Below, piece by piece: positions 1 through 7,045 of a DNA stretch of 18,695 nucleotides. The stretch lies in NCBI GenBank assembly GCA_002310015.1, contig DBYQ01000042.1:1-18695 (forward strand). The letters are read 5' to 3'. The first letter of the stretch is position 1. Each line of letters opens with the position of its first letter. The notes under the pieces were generated by a model. That model saw only the letters and a list, made by a program, of their open reading frames with translations, did no database searches and was not told the origin of the DNA. The translations under genes and the position numbers were made by a program. This DNA is from Bacteroidales bacterium UBA1182 (lineage in GTDB: Bacteria; Bacteroidota; Bacteroidia; Bacteroidales; Bacteroidaceae).

Positions 1-12
1 GTCCAACTTTTG

Positions 13-28
13 GGGGTCACATCACCCC
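13..28 (+). terminator. Possible terminator hairpin upstream of lepA
   Basis: GGGGT (13-17) pairs with ACCCC (24-28) around a 6-nt loop and is followed by CTTTGG. The stem is only 5 bp and the T-tract is short. It would fit the end of a gene lying to the left of the window, but that gene is not visible, so this is weak. Confidence 0.3.
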
Positions 29-39
29 TTTGGTACTCT

Positions 40-70
40 TTTGTACTGTGTGCTTTTTTCACTAATTTTG
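40..70 (+). promoter_or_regulatory. Bacteroidetes-type promoter of lepA
   Basis: TTTG at 40-43 is followed by a 19-bp spacer and TAATTTTG at 63-70. This matches the Bacteroides -33 (TTTG) and -7 (TAnnTTTG) consensus with the usual spacing. Transcription would start near 77, leaving a leader of about 13 nt before the ATG at 90. It is the most complete promoter match in the window and the main anchor for the phylum assignment. Confidence 0.75.
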
Positions 71-89
71 CAGGGTAAAAACACCTTCT

Positions 90-1871
90 ATGGAGAACAT
101 CCGGAATTTCTGTATAATTGCACATATCGATCACGGTAAGTCAACGCTGGCTGACCGCTTGCTGGAGTACACTCATACCATCAATATCACCGAGGGCCAG
201 ATGCTTGATGACATGGACCTGGAGAAGGAGCGCGGCATCACTATCAAGAGCCACGCTATCCAGATGGAGTACGAGTATCAGGGACAGAAATATATCCTGA
301 ACCTTATTGACACTCCGGGACATGTGGATTTCTCTTATGAAGTGTCACGATCCATCGCAGCATGTGAGGGCGCAATCCTGGTGGTTGATGCCACTCAGGG
401 TGTACAGGCTCAGACTATCAGCAACCTCTACATGGCCATTGAACATGACCTGGAGATTATCCCGGTAATCAACAAGTGCGATATGCAGAGCGCCATGCCT
501 GATGAGGTGGAGGATGAAATCATCGAACTCCTGGGCTGCAAGCGTGATGAGATAATACGTGCATCGGCCCGTACCGGAATGGGCGTTGAGGAGATACTTA
601 ATGCTATTGTGGAACGTGTACCGCATCCCGAGGGTGATCCCGATGCTCCGCTGCAGGCACTGATATTTGACTCGGTATTCAACTCATTCCGCGGAATCAT
701 AGCATATTTCAAGATTGAGAACGGCTGCATCCGCAAGGGTGACAAGGTCAAGTTCTTCAACACAGGTAAGGAGTATGATGCCGATGAGGTTGGCGTGCTC
801 CGTATGGATATGGTGCCGCGCGACGTGATGGCCACAGGCGATGTGGGCTACATTATATCGGGCATAAAGACATCGACCGAGGTCAAGGTGGGTGATACCA
901 TCACTCATGTGGCACGTCCCTGCGACAAGGCGATTGCCGGATTTGAGGAGTCCAAGCCGATGGTGTTTGCCGGCGTTTATCCCATTGAGGCCGATGAGTT
1001 TGAGGACCTGCGCGCCTCACTTGAAAAACTGCAGCTGAACGATGCATCCTTGAGCTTCTTCCCTGAGTCATCAGCCGCCCTGGGATTCGGATTCCGCTGC
1101 GGATTCCTGGGTCTGCTGCATATGGAGATTGTGCAGGAACGTCTGGACCGCGAGTTTGACATGAGCGTTATTACCACGGTGCCCAACGTATCGTATATGG
1201 TCTATGACAAGCAGGGTAATGCAATTGAGGTGCACAACCCCAGCGGCATGCCGGACCTTACACTGATTGACCACATTGAGGAGCCGTATATTGATGCATC
1301 AATAATTACCACTACTGATTACATCGGCCCCATAATGACCCTGTGCCTTGATAAGCGCGGAGAGCTGGTGAAGCAGCAGTTCATTGCGGGTAACCGTGTG
1401 GAGATATACTTCAAGCTGCCTCTGGGTGAGATAGTGATTGACTTCTACGATAAACTCAAGAGCATATCAAAGGGTTACGCTTCATTTGATTACCATCCCG
1501 CAGGATATCGTCCTTCAAAGCTAATCAAGCTGGATATTCTGCTTAACGGTGAACCTGTGGATGCGCTTTCAACTCTTACTCACGTGGACAATGCCTATGA
1601 CCTGGGCCGCCGCATGTGCGAGAAACTAAAGGAGCTCATACCGCGTCAGCAGTTTGATATAGCTATCCAGGCTGCCATAGGCTCCAAGATTATTGCCCGC
1701 GAGACCATCAAGCAGGTCCGCAAGGATGTGACCGCCAAGTGCTACGGCGGTGACGTATCGCGTAAGCGCAAGCTTCTGGAAAAGCAGAAGAAGGGCAAGA
1801 AGCGCATGAAACAGATAGGCAACGTCGAAGTCCCGCAGAAAGCCTTCCTCGCCGTCCTGAAACTTGATTAG
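90..1871 (+). CDS. lepA: Elongation factor 4 (LepA), ribosome-associated translational GTPase
   Basis: LepA/EF4 is a ribosome-binding GTPase linked to translation initiation, 30S maturation and back-translocation. The 593-aa length is normal for the family. All GTPase motifs are visible: G1 AHIDHGKST (residues 11-19), G2 RGITI (48-52), G3 DTPGH (74-78) with the catalytic His78, and G4 NKCD (128-131). EF-G-like domains follow, and the LepA-specific C-terminal domain ends in a Lys/Arg-rich segment containing [20 protein letters not shown], which is diagnostic of LepA and absent from EF-G. The ATG at 90 is the natural start because the G domain begins within a few residues of it and a consensus promoter lies just upstream. 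It is monocistronic and converges on the acyl-CoA synthetase gene. Nothing looks degenerate. Confidence 0.98.
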   Translation: MENIRNFCIIAHIDHGKSTLADRLLEYTHTINITEGQMLDDMDLEKERGITIKSHAIQMEYEYQGQKYILNLIDTPGHVDFSYEVSRSIAACEGAILVVDATQGVQAQTISNLYMAIEHDLEIIPVINKCDMQSAMPDEVEDEIIELLGCKRDEIIRASARTGMGVEEILNAIVERVPHPEGDPDAPLQALIFDSVFNSFRGIIAYFKIENGCIRKGDKVKFFNTGKEYDADEVGVLRMDMVPRDVMATGDVGYIISGIKTSTEVKVGDTITHVARPCDKAIAGFEESKPMVFAGVYPIEADEFEDLRASLEKLQLNDASLSFFPESSAALGFGFRCGFLGLLHMEIVQERLDREFDMSVITTVPNVSYMVYDKQGNAIEVHNPSGMPDLTLIDHIEEPYIDASIITTTDYIGPIMTLCLDKRGELVKQQFIAGNRVEIYFKLPLGEIVIDFYDKLKSISKGYASFDYHPAGYRPSKLIKLDILLNGEPVDALSTLTHVDNAYDLGRRMCEKLKELIPRQQFDIAIQAAIGSKIIARETIKQVRKDVTAKCYGGDVSRKRKLLEKQKKGKKRMKQIGNVEVPQKAFLAVLKLD

Positions 1872-1875
1872 AAGG

Positions 1876-2033
1876 GAAATCAGACGATAAGGGCCTTTGA
1901 AACAACGCCCTCCCACAACGAAAAATATCTATTCCGAAACTGATCGTTCCAGAATAGATATTTTTAGTCGCGGGCCCCTCCCACTAGTCTCGCGTGGGTG
2001 CGAGAGTTCCCAAGACCCTTATCGTCTGATTTC
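1876..2033. repeat. 158-bp nested inverted repeat between convergent genes
   Basis: GAAATCAGACGATAAGGG (1876-1893) is a perfect 18-bp inverted match to 2016-2033. Inside it lie a second perfect 14-bp inverted repeat (1921-1934 with 1952-1965), a 6-bp hairpin TCTCGC/GCGAGA (1988-1993 with 2000-2005), and a possible 4-bp GGGC/GCCC pair (1891-1894 with 1907-1910) that competes with the outer stem. As RNA it could fold into a long closing stem with internal hairpins. It fills almost all of the gap between lepA and the acyl-CoA synthetase. I see no obvious target-site duplication immediately outside the arms and no transposase nearby. It could be an elaborate transcription barrier for convergent genes, a miniature inverted-repeat element, or a structured RNA; sequence alone does not decide. 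Confidence 0.8.
1921..1965. terminator. Bidirectional terminator-like hairpin between lepA and acyl-CoA synthetase
   Basis: AAAAATATCTATTC (1921-1934) pairs perfectly with 1952-1965 around a 17-nt loop. The outer end of the stem is A5/T5, so either strand would give a hairpin ending in a U-run. The stem is AT-rich rather than GC-rich, which weakens a classical intrinsic terminator, but its place between two convergent genes supports the role. Confidence 0.55.
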
Positions 2034-2049
2034 GCTCGCTTAGGAAACT

Positions 2050-3741
2050 TTACTCTTTCTGATAGAGGAATCGTTTGATGCTCTTCTTCGGAGTCTTCTC
2101 AAACTCCTCATGGTATATGCGGATCTGTGAGACCTTCTCGTAGGCGGGCAGGATGTTGTTCAGTTCCACGCGGTTCTGCTCCATGACTTCGGCAATCTGC
2201 TCATCGGTCATACCAGTCTTCATAGCCTCGTCAAAGTCAGGATAAACCAGAGCCACAAGTTTGTCATTCTCAGAAATAACCACTGACTCATTTACCATAG
2301 GCATATTGTTCAGGTGGTCCTCAATCTCCTCAGGGTAGATGTTCTGGCCTGAAGGTCCAAGTATGAGGCTCTTGCTGCGGCCCTTGATGAATATGTTGCC
2401 ATCCTTGTCCATGATACCAAGGTCACCGGTGTACATCCAGCCATCCTTGTCAATGGTCTCCTCAGTGAGTTTCTCATTCTTGTAGTAACCCAGCATCACG
2501 TTGGGGCCGCGGCAGATAATCTCACCGGGTACGTGCTCCGGATCAGCACTCAGAATCTTGACCTCCATGTTGGGTACAGGCTTGCCGCATGAACCCACAG
2601 CAAATGTGGTCTTGTCATCATATGCAATGATAGGACCGCACTCTGTGGCGCCGTAACCTACAGTATAGGGGAACTTTATTGACGATATGAATTTCTCAAC
2701 CTCCTGGTTGAAGGCTGCACCGCCCAGAATGACCTCATAGAAGTTTCCGCCGAATCCTTTGACCATCTCCTCACATACTTTCTTCTTGATCTGGTCATTC
2801 ACGATGGGTACCTTGAGCAGGAACTTCATCTGCGGAGTCTCCAGCTTGGGCAGTATGTTCTTCTTGATGATCTTTTCAATTACAAGAGGAACAGAAACGA
2901 TGAGTGTGGGCTTTATCTCGCCAAGAGCCTGGAATATGATCTTGGGGCTCGGCAGGCGGGTCAGGAAGTAGATGTGGCATCCCATCAGGAACTCATGGAA
3001 GAACTCGAATGAGAATCCGTACATGTGAGCCATAGGCAGCATAGATATGATCTTGTCACCGGGTTTCATAACATACAGAGCCCTGCGTCCGAACAGATGG
3101 TTGCTTATGAGTGAACGGTAGGGGAGCATCACACCCTTGGAGAATCCGGTTGAGCCTGATGTGTAGTTGATCATGGCCATATCATCAAAGCCTGTCTCAT
3201 AGTACTTTACATCCTTGGCAGTGAACTCCTTGGGGTATTTGCGGCCAAACAGTTCATTCAAGCGCTCGCGGGCCTCAGTGAGTTTCTCATTGCGTGATAT
3301 TGCTATCTGGAAATCATCAAGCAGGATGATACCTTCAAGGTCTGGCATTGAAGCCTCGTTCAGGTTCTCCCATATCTGCTCACCGGCAAAGAAGAGTTTG
3401 GTCTCAGAGTGGTTTATGATATGGTGTATGTTATCGGCCTTGAATTCATGCAGGATAGGAACAACTACGGCACCATAGGTAAGAGCTGCCAGACATGCGG
3501 TTCCCCAGTTTGAACTGTTCTTGCCGCAAAGAGCAATGCGGTCACCGGGTTTGAGCCCTGCCTCCTCAAACAGAATGTGGAGTTTGGCAATACGGCGTGC
3601 TACGTCACGGAAGAGCAGAGTAGAACCCTTGTAGTCAGTGAATGCCTCAAGATCCCAGTTCTTTATAATGGAATTGCTTATGTAAGCGTTCAGATTTTTC
3701 TCTGTAAAGACATTGTCGGATCTGTCGTAATGATCAATCAT
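2050..3741 (-). CDS. AMP-forming acyl-CoA synthetase (long-chain fatty acid-CoA ligase family)
   Basis: This is a member of the ANL superfamily, which activates a carboxylic acid with ATP to an acyl-adenylate and transfers it to CoA. Numbered from the ATG at 3741 (563 aa), it shows the phosphate-binding loop YTSGSTGFSKG (about 193-203), the adenine motif YGATECGP (about 363-370), YTGDLG (about 437-442), and GRSKS...GQNIYPEEIE (about 454-474). A C-terminal TPKKSIKR segment carries the family's catalytic lysine. The chain specificity is not readable; long- or medium-chain fatty acid is the default. The frame can be extended to a TTG at 3759 that directly follows the stop codon of the upstream YggS gene. 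I prefer the ATG, six codons later, because TTG starts are rare and the homologous region begins after it. It is the second gene of a two-gene unit with the YggS gene. Confidence 0.92.
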   Translation of the reverse strand: MIDHYDRSDNVFTEKNLNAYISNSIIKNWDLEAFTDYKGSTLLFRDVARRIAKLHILFEEAGLKPGDRIALCGKNSSNWGTACLAALTYGAVVVPILHEFKADNIHHIINHSETKLFFAGEQIWENLNEASMPDLEGIILLDDFQIAISRNEKLTEARERLNELFGRKYPKEFTAKDVKYYETGFDDMAMINYTSGSTGFSKGVMLPYRSLISNHLFGRRALYVMKPGDKIISMLPMAHMYGFSFEFFHEFLMGCHIYFLTRLPSPKIIFQALGEIKPTLIVSVPLVIEKIIKKNILPKLETPQMKFLLKVPIVNDQIKKKVCEEMVKGFGGNFYEVILGGAAFNQEVEKFISSIKFPYTVGYGATECGPIIAYDDKTTFAVGSCGKPVPNMEVKILSADPEHVPGEIICRGPNVMLGYYKNEKLTEETIDKDGWMYTGDLGIMDKDGNIFIKGRSKSLILGPSGQNIYPEEIEDHLNNMPMVNESVVISENDKLVALVYPDFDEAMKTGMTDEQIAEVMEQNRVELNNILPAYEKVSQIRIYHEEFEKTPKKSIKRFLYQKE

Positions 3742-3759
3742 GTAATTATGTAATTTCAA

Positions 3760-4440
3760 TTATTTGTTCAAGTTGTAGTTTCTCTCTCCGAATATGGCGC
3801 TACCGATGCGTACCATATTGCTCCCTGCCTCTATGGCAAGCTCATAATCACCGCTCATGCCTGCTGATATGGTGTTGAAATCAGCACTGCCGGCAAAATA
3901 TTTCTGCTTATAAGTATCAAAGATTTCCTTAAGGCGGCTGAACTCACGGCGTACCTGAGCCAAGTCATCAGTATTGGTGGCCATTCCCATCACACCACCT
4001 ATGGTTATGTTCTTAAGGTTCTTCCAGGCACCCTGCTCAAGCATGGCGCTGCATTCATCGGGGCTGAATCCGAACTTGGTATCCTCACTGGCAATGTGCA
4101 ACTGCAGAAAGCAAGTGATATGACGGCTGTTTCTGGCAGCCTGACGGTCAATCTCCACAAGCTTGTCATAAGTGTCAACACCCTGTATGACCGATACATA
4201 CGGAGCCATCATCTTGATCTTGTTGCTCTGTACATGGCCGATGAAATGCCACTCGATATCCCGGGGTAGAGCCTGGCTCTTGGCGGTCATCTCCTGTACC
4301 TTGTTCTCCCCGAATATACGCTGTCCGGCATCATAAGCCTCCTGCAGCATCTCTACAGGATGGGTCTTTGATACAGCCACCAGTTTTACTCCTTGAGGGA
4401 GAGAGGCCTTGATTCTGTTCAGATTCTCTTTGATATCCAT
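3760..4440 (-). CDS. YggS/PROSC-type pyridoxal phosphate homeostasis protein
   Basis: This 226-aa alanine-racemase-fold protein binds pyridoxal 5'-phosphate. The family buffers the PLP pool and affects amino-acid and vitamin B6 homeostasis without a known catalytic reaction. The PLP lysine is Lys25 in KLVAVSKTHP (19-28). Other family motifs are FGENKVQE (43-50), WHFIGHVQSNK (64-74), and the C-terminal phosphate-binding stretch GMSGDYELAIEAGSNMVRIG (194-213). The length is typical. The ATG at 4440 sits 18 nt downstream of a TAACTTTG -7 element (4458-4465). The gene is followed with almost no gap by the acyl-CoA synthetase, so the two are probably cotranscribed, although no biochemical link between them is obvious. 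Confidence 0.96.
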   Translation of the reverse strand: MDIKENLNRIKASLPQGVKLVAVSKTHPVEMLQEAYDAGQRIFGENKVQEMTAKSQALPRDIEWHFIGHVQSNKIKMMAPYVSVIQGVDTYDKLVEIDRQAARNSRHITCFLQLHIASEDTKFGFSPDECSAMLEQGAWKNLKNITIGGVMGMATNTDDLAQVRREFSRLKEIFDTYKQKYFAGSADFNTISAGMSGDYELAIEAGSNMVRIGSAIFGERNYNLNK

Positions 4441-4457
4441 ATTCCAGAAAAACGCTG

Positions 4458-4465
4458 CAAAGTTA
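4458..4465 (-). promoter_or_regulatory. -7 promoter element for the YggS-acyl-CoA synthetase unit
   Basis: On the minus strand this reads TAACTTTG, a full match to the Bacteroidetes -7 consensus TAnnTTTG, 17 nt before the ATG at 4440. No TTTG is present at the -33 position; that position is an A-run on the minus strand. A symmetric dyad fills the spacer directly upstream. Confidence 0.6.
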
Positions 4466-4484
4466 CGTAGTGACAGTCACTGCG
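4466..4484. promoter_or_regulatory. 19-bp dyad in the promoter spacer, candidate operator
   Basis: CGTAGTGAC (4466-4474) and GTCACTGCG (4476-4484) are inverted copies around a single central base, with one mismatch in nine. The dyad begins at the base next to the -7 element and is exactly 19 bp long, the usual length of the Bacteroidetes -7/-33 spacer. The 1-nt centre favours a protein-binding site over an RNA hairpin. On the plus strand it is followed by a T8 run and resembles a terminator, but no plus-strand gene ends here. Confidence 0.45.
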
Positions 4485-4500
4485 TTTTTTTTATTTGTCA

Positions 4501-7002
4501 TTATTTGGCTTTTGATGCACATTTGATATTAATTTGTGCATCATTTAACCCTTCGGATACAGCTTTCAGTTTAATTTTGCCCTTACTGCCGTTATTCTGG
4601 AGCACCACAAGACACTTGCCGTAAAATGCTTTACGCTTGTTATCCTTAAAACGTTCAAGTGATATGGGGCTGCCGTTGTCGACACCGGCAATAAAACCTT
4701 TGCCGTCAACACTGAACTCTACCAGGTTATCGGCATTTGGGCAGAGGTTGCCGTCCTTGTCAAGAATCTCAACAGTTACAAAACTTAGGTCTGTGCCGTT
4801 ACTTCTGATAGTGCTGCGGTCAGGGGTGAGGCGTATCTGTGCGGGCTCACCAGCGGTATGTATCTCCTGGCTGGCGGTCTCAATGCCGTTCTTGTGTGCC
4901 ACTACCTTTACCGTTCCTGGCTCAAATGTTACGTTCCAGACCACGTGCAGGTGTTCTGCATCCTTGCTGCGCACACCTTGTGACTTGCCGTTTATATACA
5001 GTTCCACCTCATCGGCATTATTGTAGTAGCACCACATGTCAATCTGCTCGCCCGGTGTCCAGTTCCAGTGGGGGAACAGGTGCAGCACGGGAGTGTCGGT
5101 CCACTCTGACTGATAGAGGTAGTAGATGTCCTTGGGGAATCCGGCCAGATCAACTATGCCAAAGTATGAACTGCGGGCGGGCCAGCCGTACGGGGTGGGC
5201 TCACCTATGTAGTCAAATCCGGTCCAGATATACTGTCCGGCCACAAAGGGCTGGCTGTTCAGGAATATCAGGTTTTCCTCATGGTGGTTGCCCCACGGGG
5301 TGGCCACGTTGTCATATGCTGAGCAGGAGAATGTCTCGTTAAAGTAGGGGCGGTCCCAACGTACGGGACGGGTCATCATCTTGTCTGACGGCATCTCATA
5401 GAACCCGCGTGTCATCAGGGCCGATACGCTCTCAGTTATTATGAAAGGCTTGCCGGGGAACAGGCGCGGCACAGAGGGCACGTTCTGGTTATGGTAGTTG
5501 TAGCCTATCACGTCAATGGCTCCTGAGCGGAACAGGTGGTTACCGGGGCTGGGCTCGTTACAGCCTGCCGTTACCGGGCGGGTGGGGTCAAGTTGCTTAA
5601 TCACCTCTGCCAAACGGGCTGTGATAAGTGAGTTGACACTCATCTCACCCTCCTGGGCCAGTTGGTCGGCGCTGTGTCCCATGTTCAGGATAAGGTTGGC
5701 CTGCTCAAGTGACAGGGTGTCGGCCTTGGCATCGGACCACTGCTCAAGAACTTCATTGCCAATGCTCCAAAGCACTATGCTGGGGTGGTTGCGGTCACGT
5801 ACCACCAGGTCGGTAAGGTCACGCTCATACCAGTCATCAAAGAAACGGGCATAGTCGCGCTCGGTCTTGCGGCGGCGCCACATGTCAAAGGCCTCATCCA
5901 TTACCAGGAATCCCATGCGGTCACAAAGGTCCAGAAGGATGGGTGATGGCGGGTTGTGTGAGCAGCGAATGCCGTTGCATCCCATCTCCTTGAGTATCTG
6001 CAGTTGGCGCTCTATGGCGCGCTCGTTGGTTGCGGCACCCAGGCAGCCCAGGTCATGGTGGTTGCAGACGCCGTTTATGCGTACATGCTCGCCGTTCAGG
6101 TAGAATCCGCTGTCATCGCGGAACTCTATGGTACGGATGCCGAACGGCGTTTCATATGTGTCAATGGTCTTTCCGTTCAGTCTTATCTCAGTGAGCATGG
6201 TGTACATGTAAGGGTCGTCGAGACTCCACAGATGAGGCTCTGTCATGTAAACCTTTTGCTGAATGGTGTTTTTGCCGTTTGTAGCCACCAGTTGATCTGC
6301 CATCATGGATACGCCTTTGCGGTCTGCGTCCAGTATTGCTGACCATACCGTTACCTCTACTGGGTCCGGACTGTCATTTTCTATTGTGACATCAACGTTT
6401 GCTACAGTGTACTGATCTGTGATCTCTGTGGTTATATATGTACCCCACTGGCCTACATGTACTGGATGAGTCACAACTATTCTCACGTCACGGTAAATGC
6501 CGCAGCCTGAGTACCAGCGGCTGTTTGGCTGGTCTGAGTTATCAACCTTAACGGCAATTACATTCTCTTTGCCCCAGTTGATGTATGGTGTCAGGTCATA
6601 ACTGAATGATATGTATCCGTAGGGGCGTGTGCCCAGCAGATGTCCGTTGATATAGACGGAACTGTTCATATAGACACCGTCAAACTCAATGCTGATAGTC
6701 TGTCCCGGGCCCTTCTTGGAGACAGTAAATGTCTTGCGGTACCAGCCTGTGCCGCCGGGCAGTGCACCGCCGCCGGTGCCAGACGGGTTGTGCTCATCGA
6801 AATCACCCTCAATGGCCCAGTCATGGGGCAGGTCAAGGGTGCGCCAGCCGCTGTCATTGAACTTAGGGTCGGCGGGGTTCTTATCGGCCCCGATATTCAG
6901 GCAGAATTTCCAAACTTTGTTTAAGTTGATTACCTCCCTTGCGCTGAGAGCGGTAGCGGAAAGGACAAACAGGAAAATAAGTATATGTTTTAGACGTTTC
7001 AT
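4501..7002 (-). CDS. Secreted glycoside hydrolase family 2 beta-galactosidase
   Basis: This exported 833-aa GH2 enzyme probably removes terminal beta-galactosyl (possibly other beta-glycosyl) residues from oligosaccharides in the periplasm. The signal peptide is MKRLKHILIFLFVLSATALSA (residues 1-21; KRLK n-region, hydrophobic core, small residues at the cleavage site). Then come a GH2 sugar-binding jelly roll (about 22-180, with LPHDWAIEGDF), an immunoglobulin-like domain (about 185-290), and the TIM barrel (about 295-620). The acid/base is Glu417 in WSIGNEV and the nucleophile is Glu524 in FIITES. After the barrel come a DUF4982-like beta domain (about 640-710) and a further Ig/invasin-like domain to the end. 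The frame stays open upstream, with another in-frame ATG at 7029, but the start at 7002 gives the cleanest signal peptide. No SusC/SusD, regulator or other glycosidase is nearby, so this is an isolated enzyme, not part of a visible polysaccharide utilisation locus. Substrate specificity is inferred. Confidence 0.95.
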   Translation of the reverse strand: MKRLKHILIFLFVLSATALSAREVINLNKVWKFCLNIGADKNPADPKFNDSGWRTLDLPHDWAIEGDFDEHNPSGTGGGALPGGTGWYRKTFTVSKKGPGQTISIEFDGVYMNSSVYINGHLLGTRPYGYISFSYDLTPYINWGKENVIAVKVDNSDQPNSRWYSGCGIYRDVRIVVTHPVHVGQWGTYITTEITDQYTVANVDVTIENDSPDPVEVTVWSAILDADRKGVSMMADQLVATNGKNTIQQKVYMTEPHLWSLDDPYMYTMLTEIRLNGKTIDTYETPFGIRTIEFRDDSGFYLNGEHVRINGVCNHHDLGCLGAATNERAIERQLQILKEMGCNGIRCSHNPPSPILLDLCDRMGFLVMDEAFDMWRRRKTERDYARFFDDWYERDLTDLVVRDRNHPSIVLWSIGNEVLEQWSDAKADTLSLEQANLILNMGHSADQLAQEGEMSVNSLITARLAEVIKQLDPTRPVTAGCNEPSPGNHLFRSGAIDVIGYNYHNQNVPSVPRLFPGKPFIITESVSALMTRGFYEMPSDKMMTRPVRWDRPYFNETFSCSAYDNVATPWGNHHEENLIFLNSQPFVAGQYIWTGFDYIGEPTPYGWPARSSYFGIVDLAGFPKDIYYLYQSEWTDTPVLHLFPHWNWTPGEQIDMWCYYNNADEVELYINGKSQGVRSKDAEHLHVVWNVTFEPGTVKVVAHKNGIETASQEIHTAGEPAQIRLTPDRSTIRSNGTDLSFVTVEILDKDGNLCPNADNLVEFSVDGKGFIAGVDNGSPISLERFKDNKRKAFYGKCLVVLQNNGSKGKIKLKAVSEGLNDAQINIKCASKAK

Positions 7003-7007
7003 AAAGG

Positions 7008-7015
7008 CAAAGATA
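7008..7015 (-). promoter_or_regulatory. -7 promoter element for the GH2 gene, very close to its start codon
   Basis: The minus strand reads TATCTTTG, a full match to TAnnTTTG, but only 5 nt separate it from the ATG at 7002. If it is used, the mRNA would be leaderless or nearly so. No -33 TTTG is seen 19 bp upstream. A chance match, with the true promoter further upstream and a start at the in-frame ATG at 7029, is the alternative. Confidence 0.45.
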
Positions 7016-7028
7016 AACCTAAAATGCA

Positions 7029-7036
7029 TATCTTCG
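7029..7036 (+). promoter_or_regulatory. Weak candidate -7 element for the FtsX-like permease
   Basis: TATCTTCG matches seven of eight positions of a TATCTTTG-type -7 element, 9 nt before the ATG at 7046. There is no -33 element at the right distance. It is listed because the divergent gap is only 43 bp, so promoters must lie here or inside the opposing gene. Confidence 0.25.
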
Positions 7037-7045
7037 CGTTCAGTT

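Noticed and set aside
1864..2048. Target-site duplication flanking the inverted repeat (TTAG near 1868 and 2040)
   Set aside because: The four-base matches do not abut the repeat arms symmetrically and such matches are common by chance.
4466..4490. Hairpin plus T8 run on the plus strand, looking like a terminator
   Set aside because: No plus-strand gene ends here, both flanking genes are on the minus strand, and the 1-nt centre is poor for an RNA loop. Read as an operator-like dyad instead.
4839..5342. Long open frame antisense to the GH2 gene
   Set aside because: The composition is Arg/Ser/Cys-rich nonsense with no domain, and the opposite strand carries a fully conserved catalytic domain. 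The other long antisense frames under lepA, the antiporter and the phosphatase were dismissed for the same reason.
6689..7045. Upstream in-frame extension of the FtsX-like permease (to 531 aa)
   Set aside because: It is antisense to the GH2 signal peptide and sugar-binding domain and has no FtsX-like content. The family N-terminus begins at the ATG at 7046.
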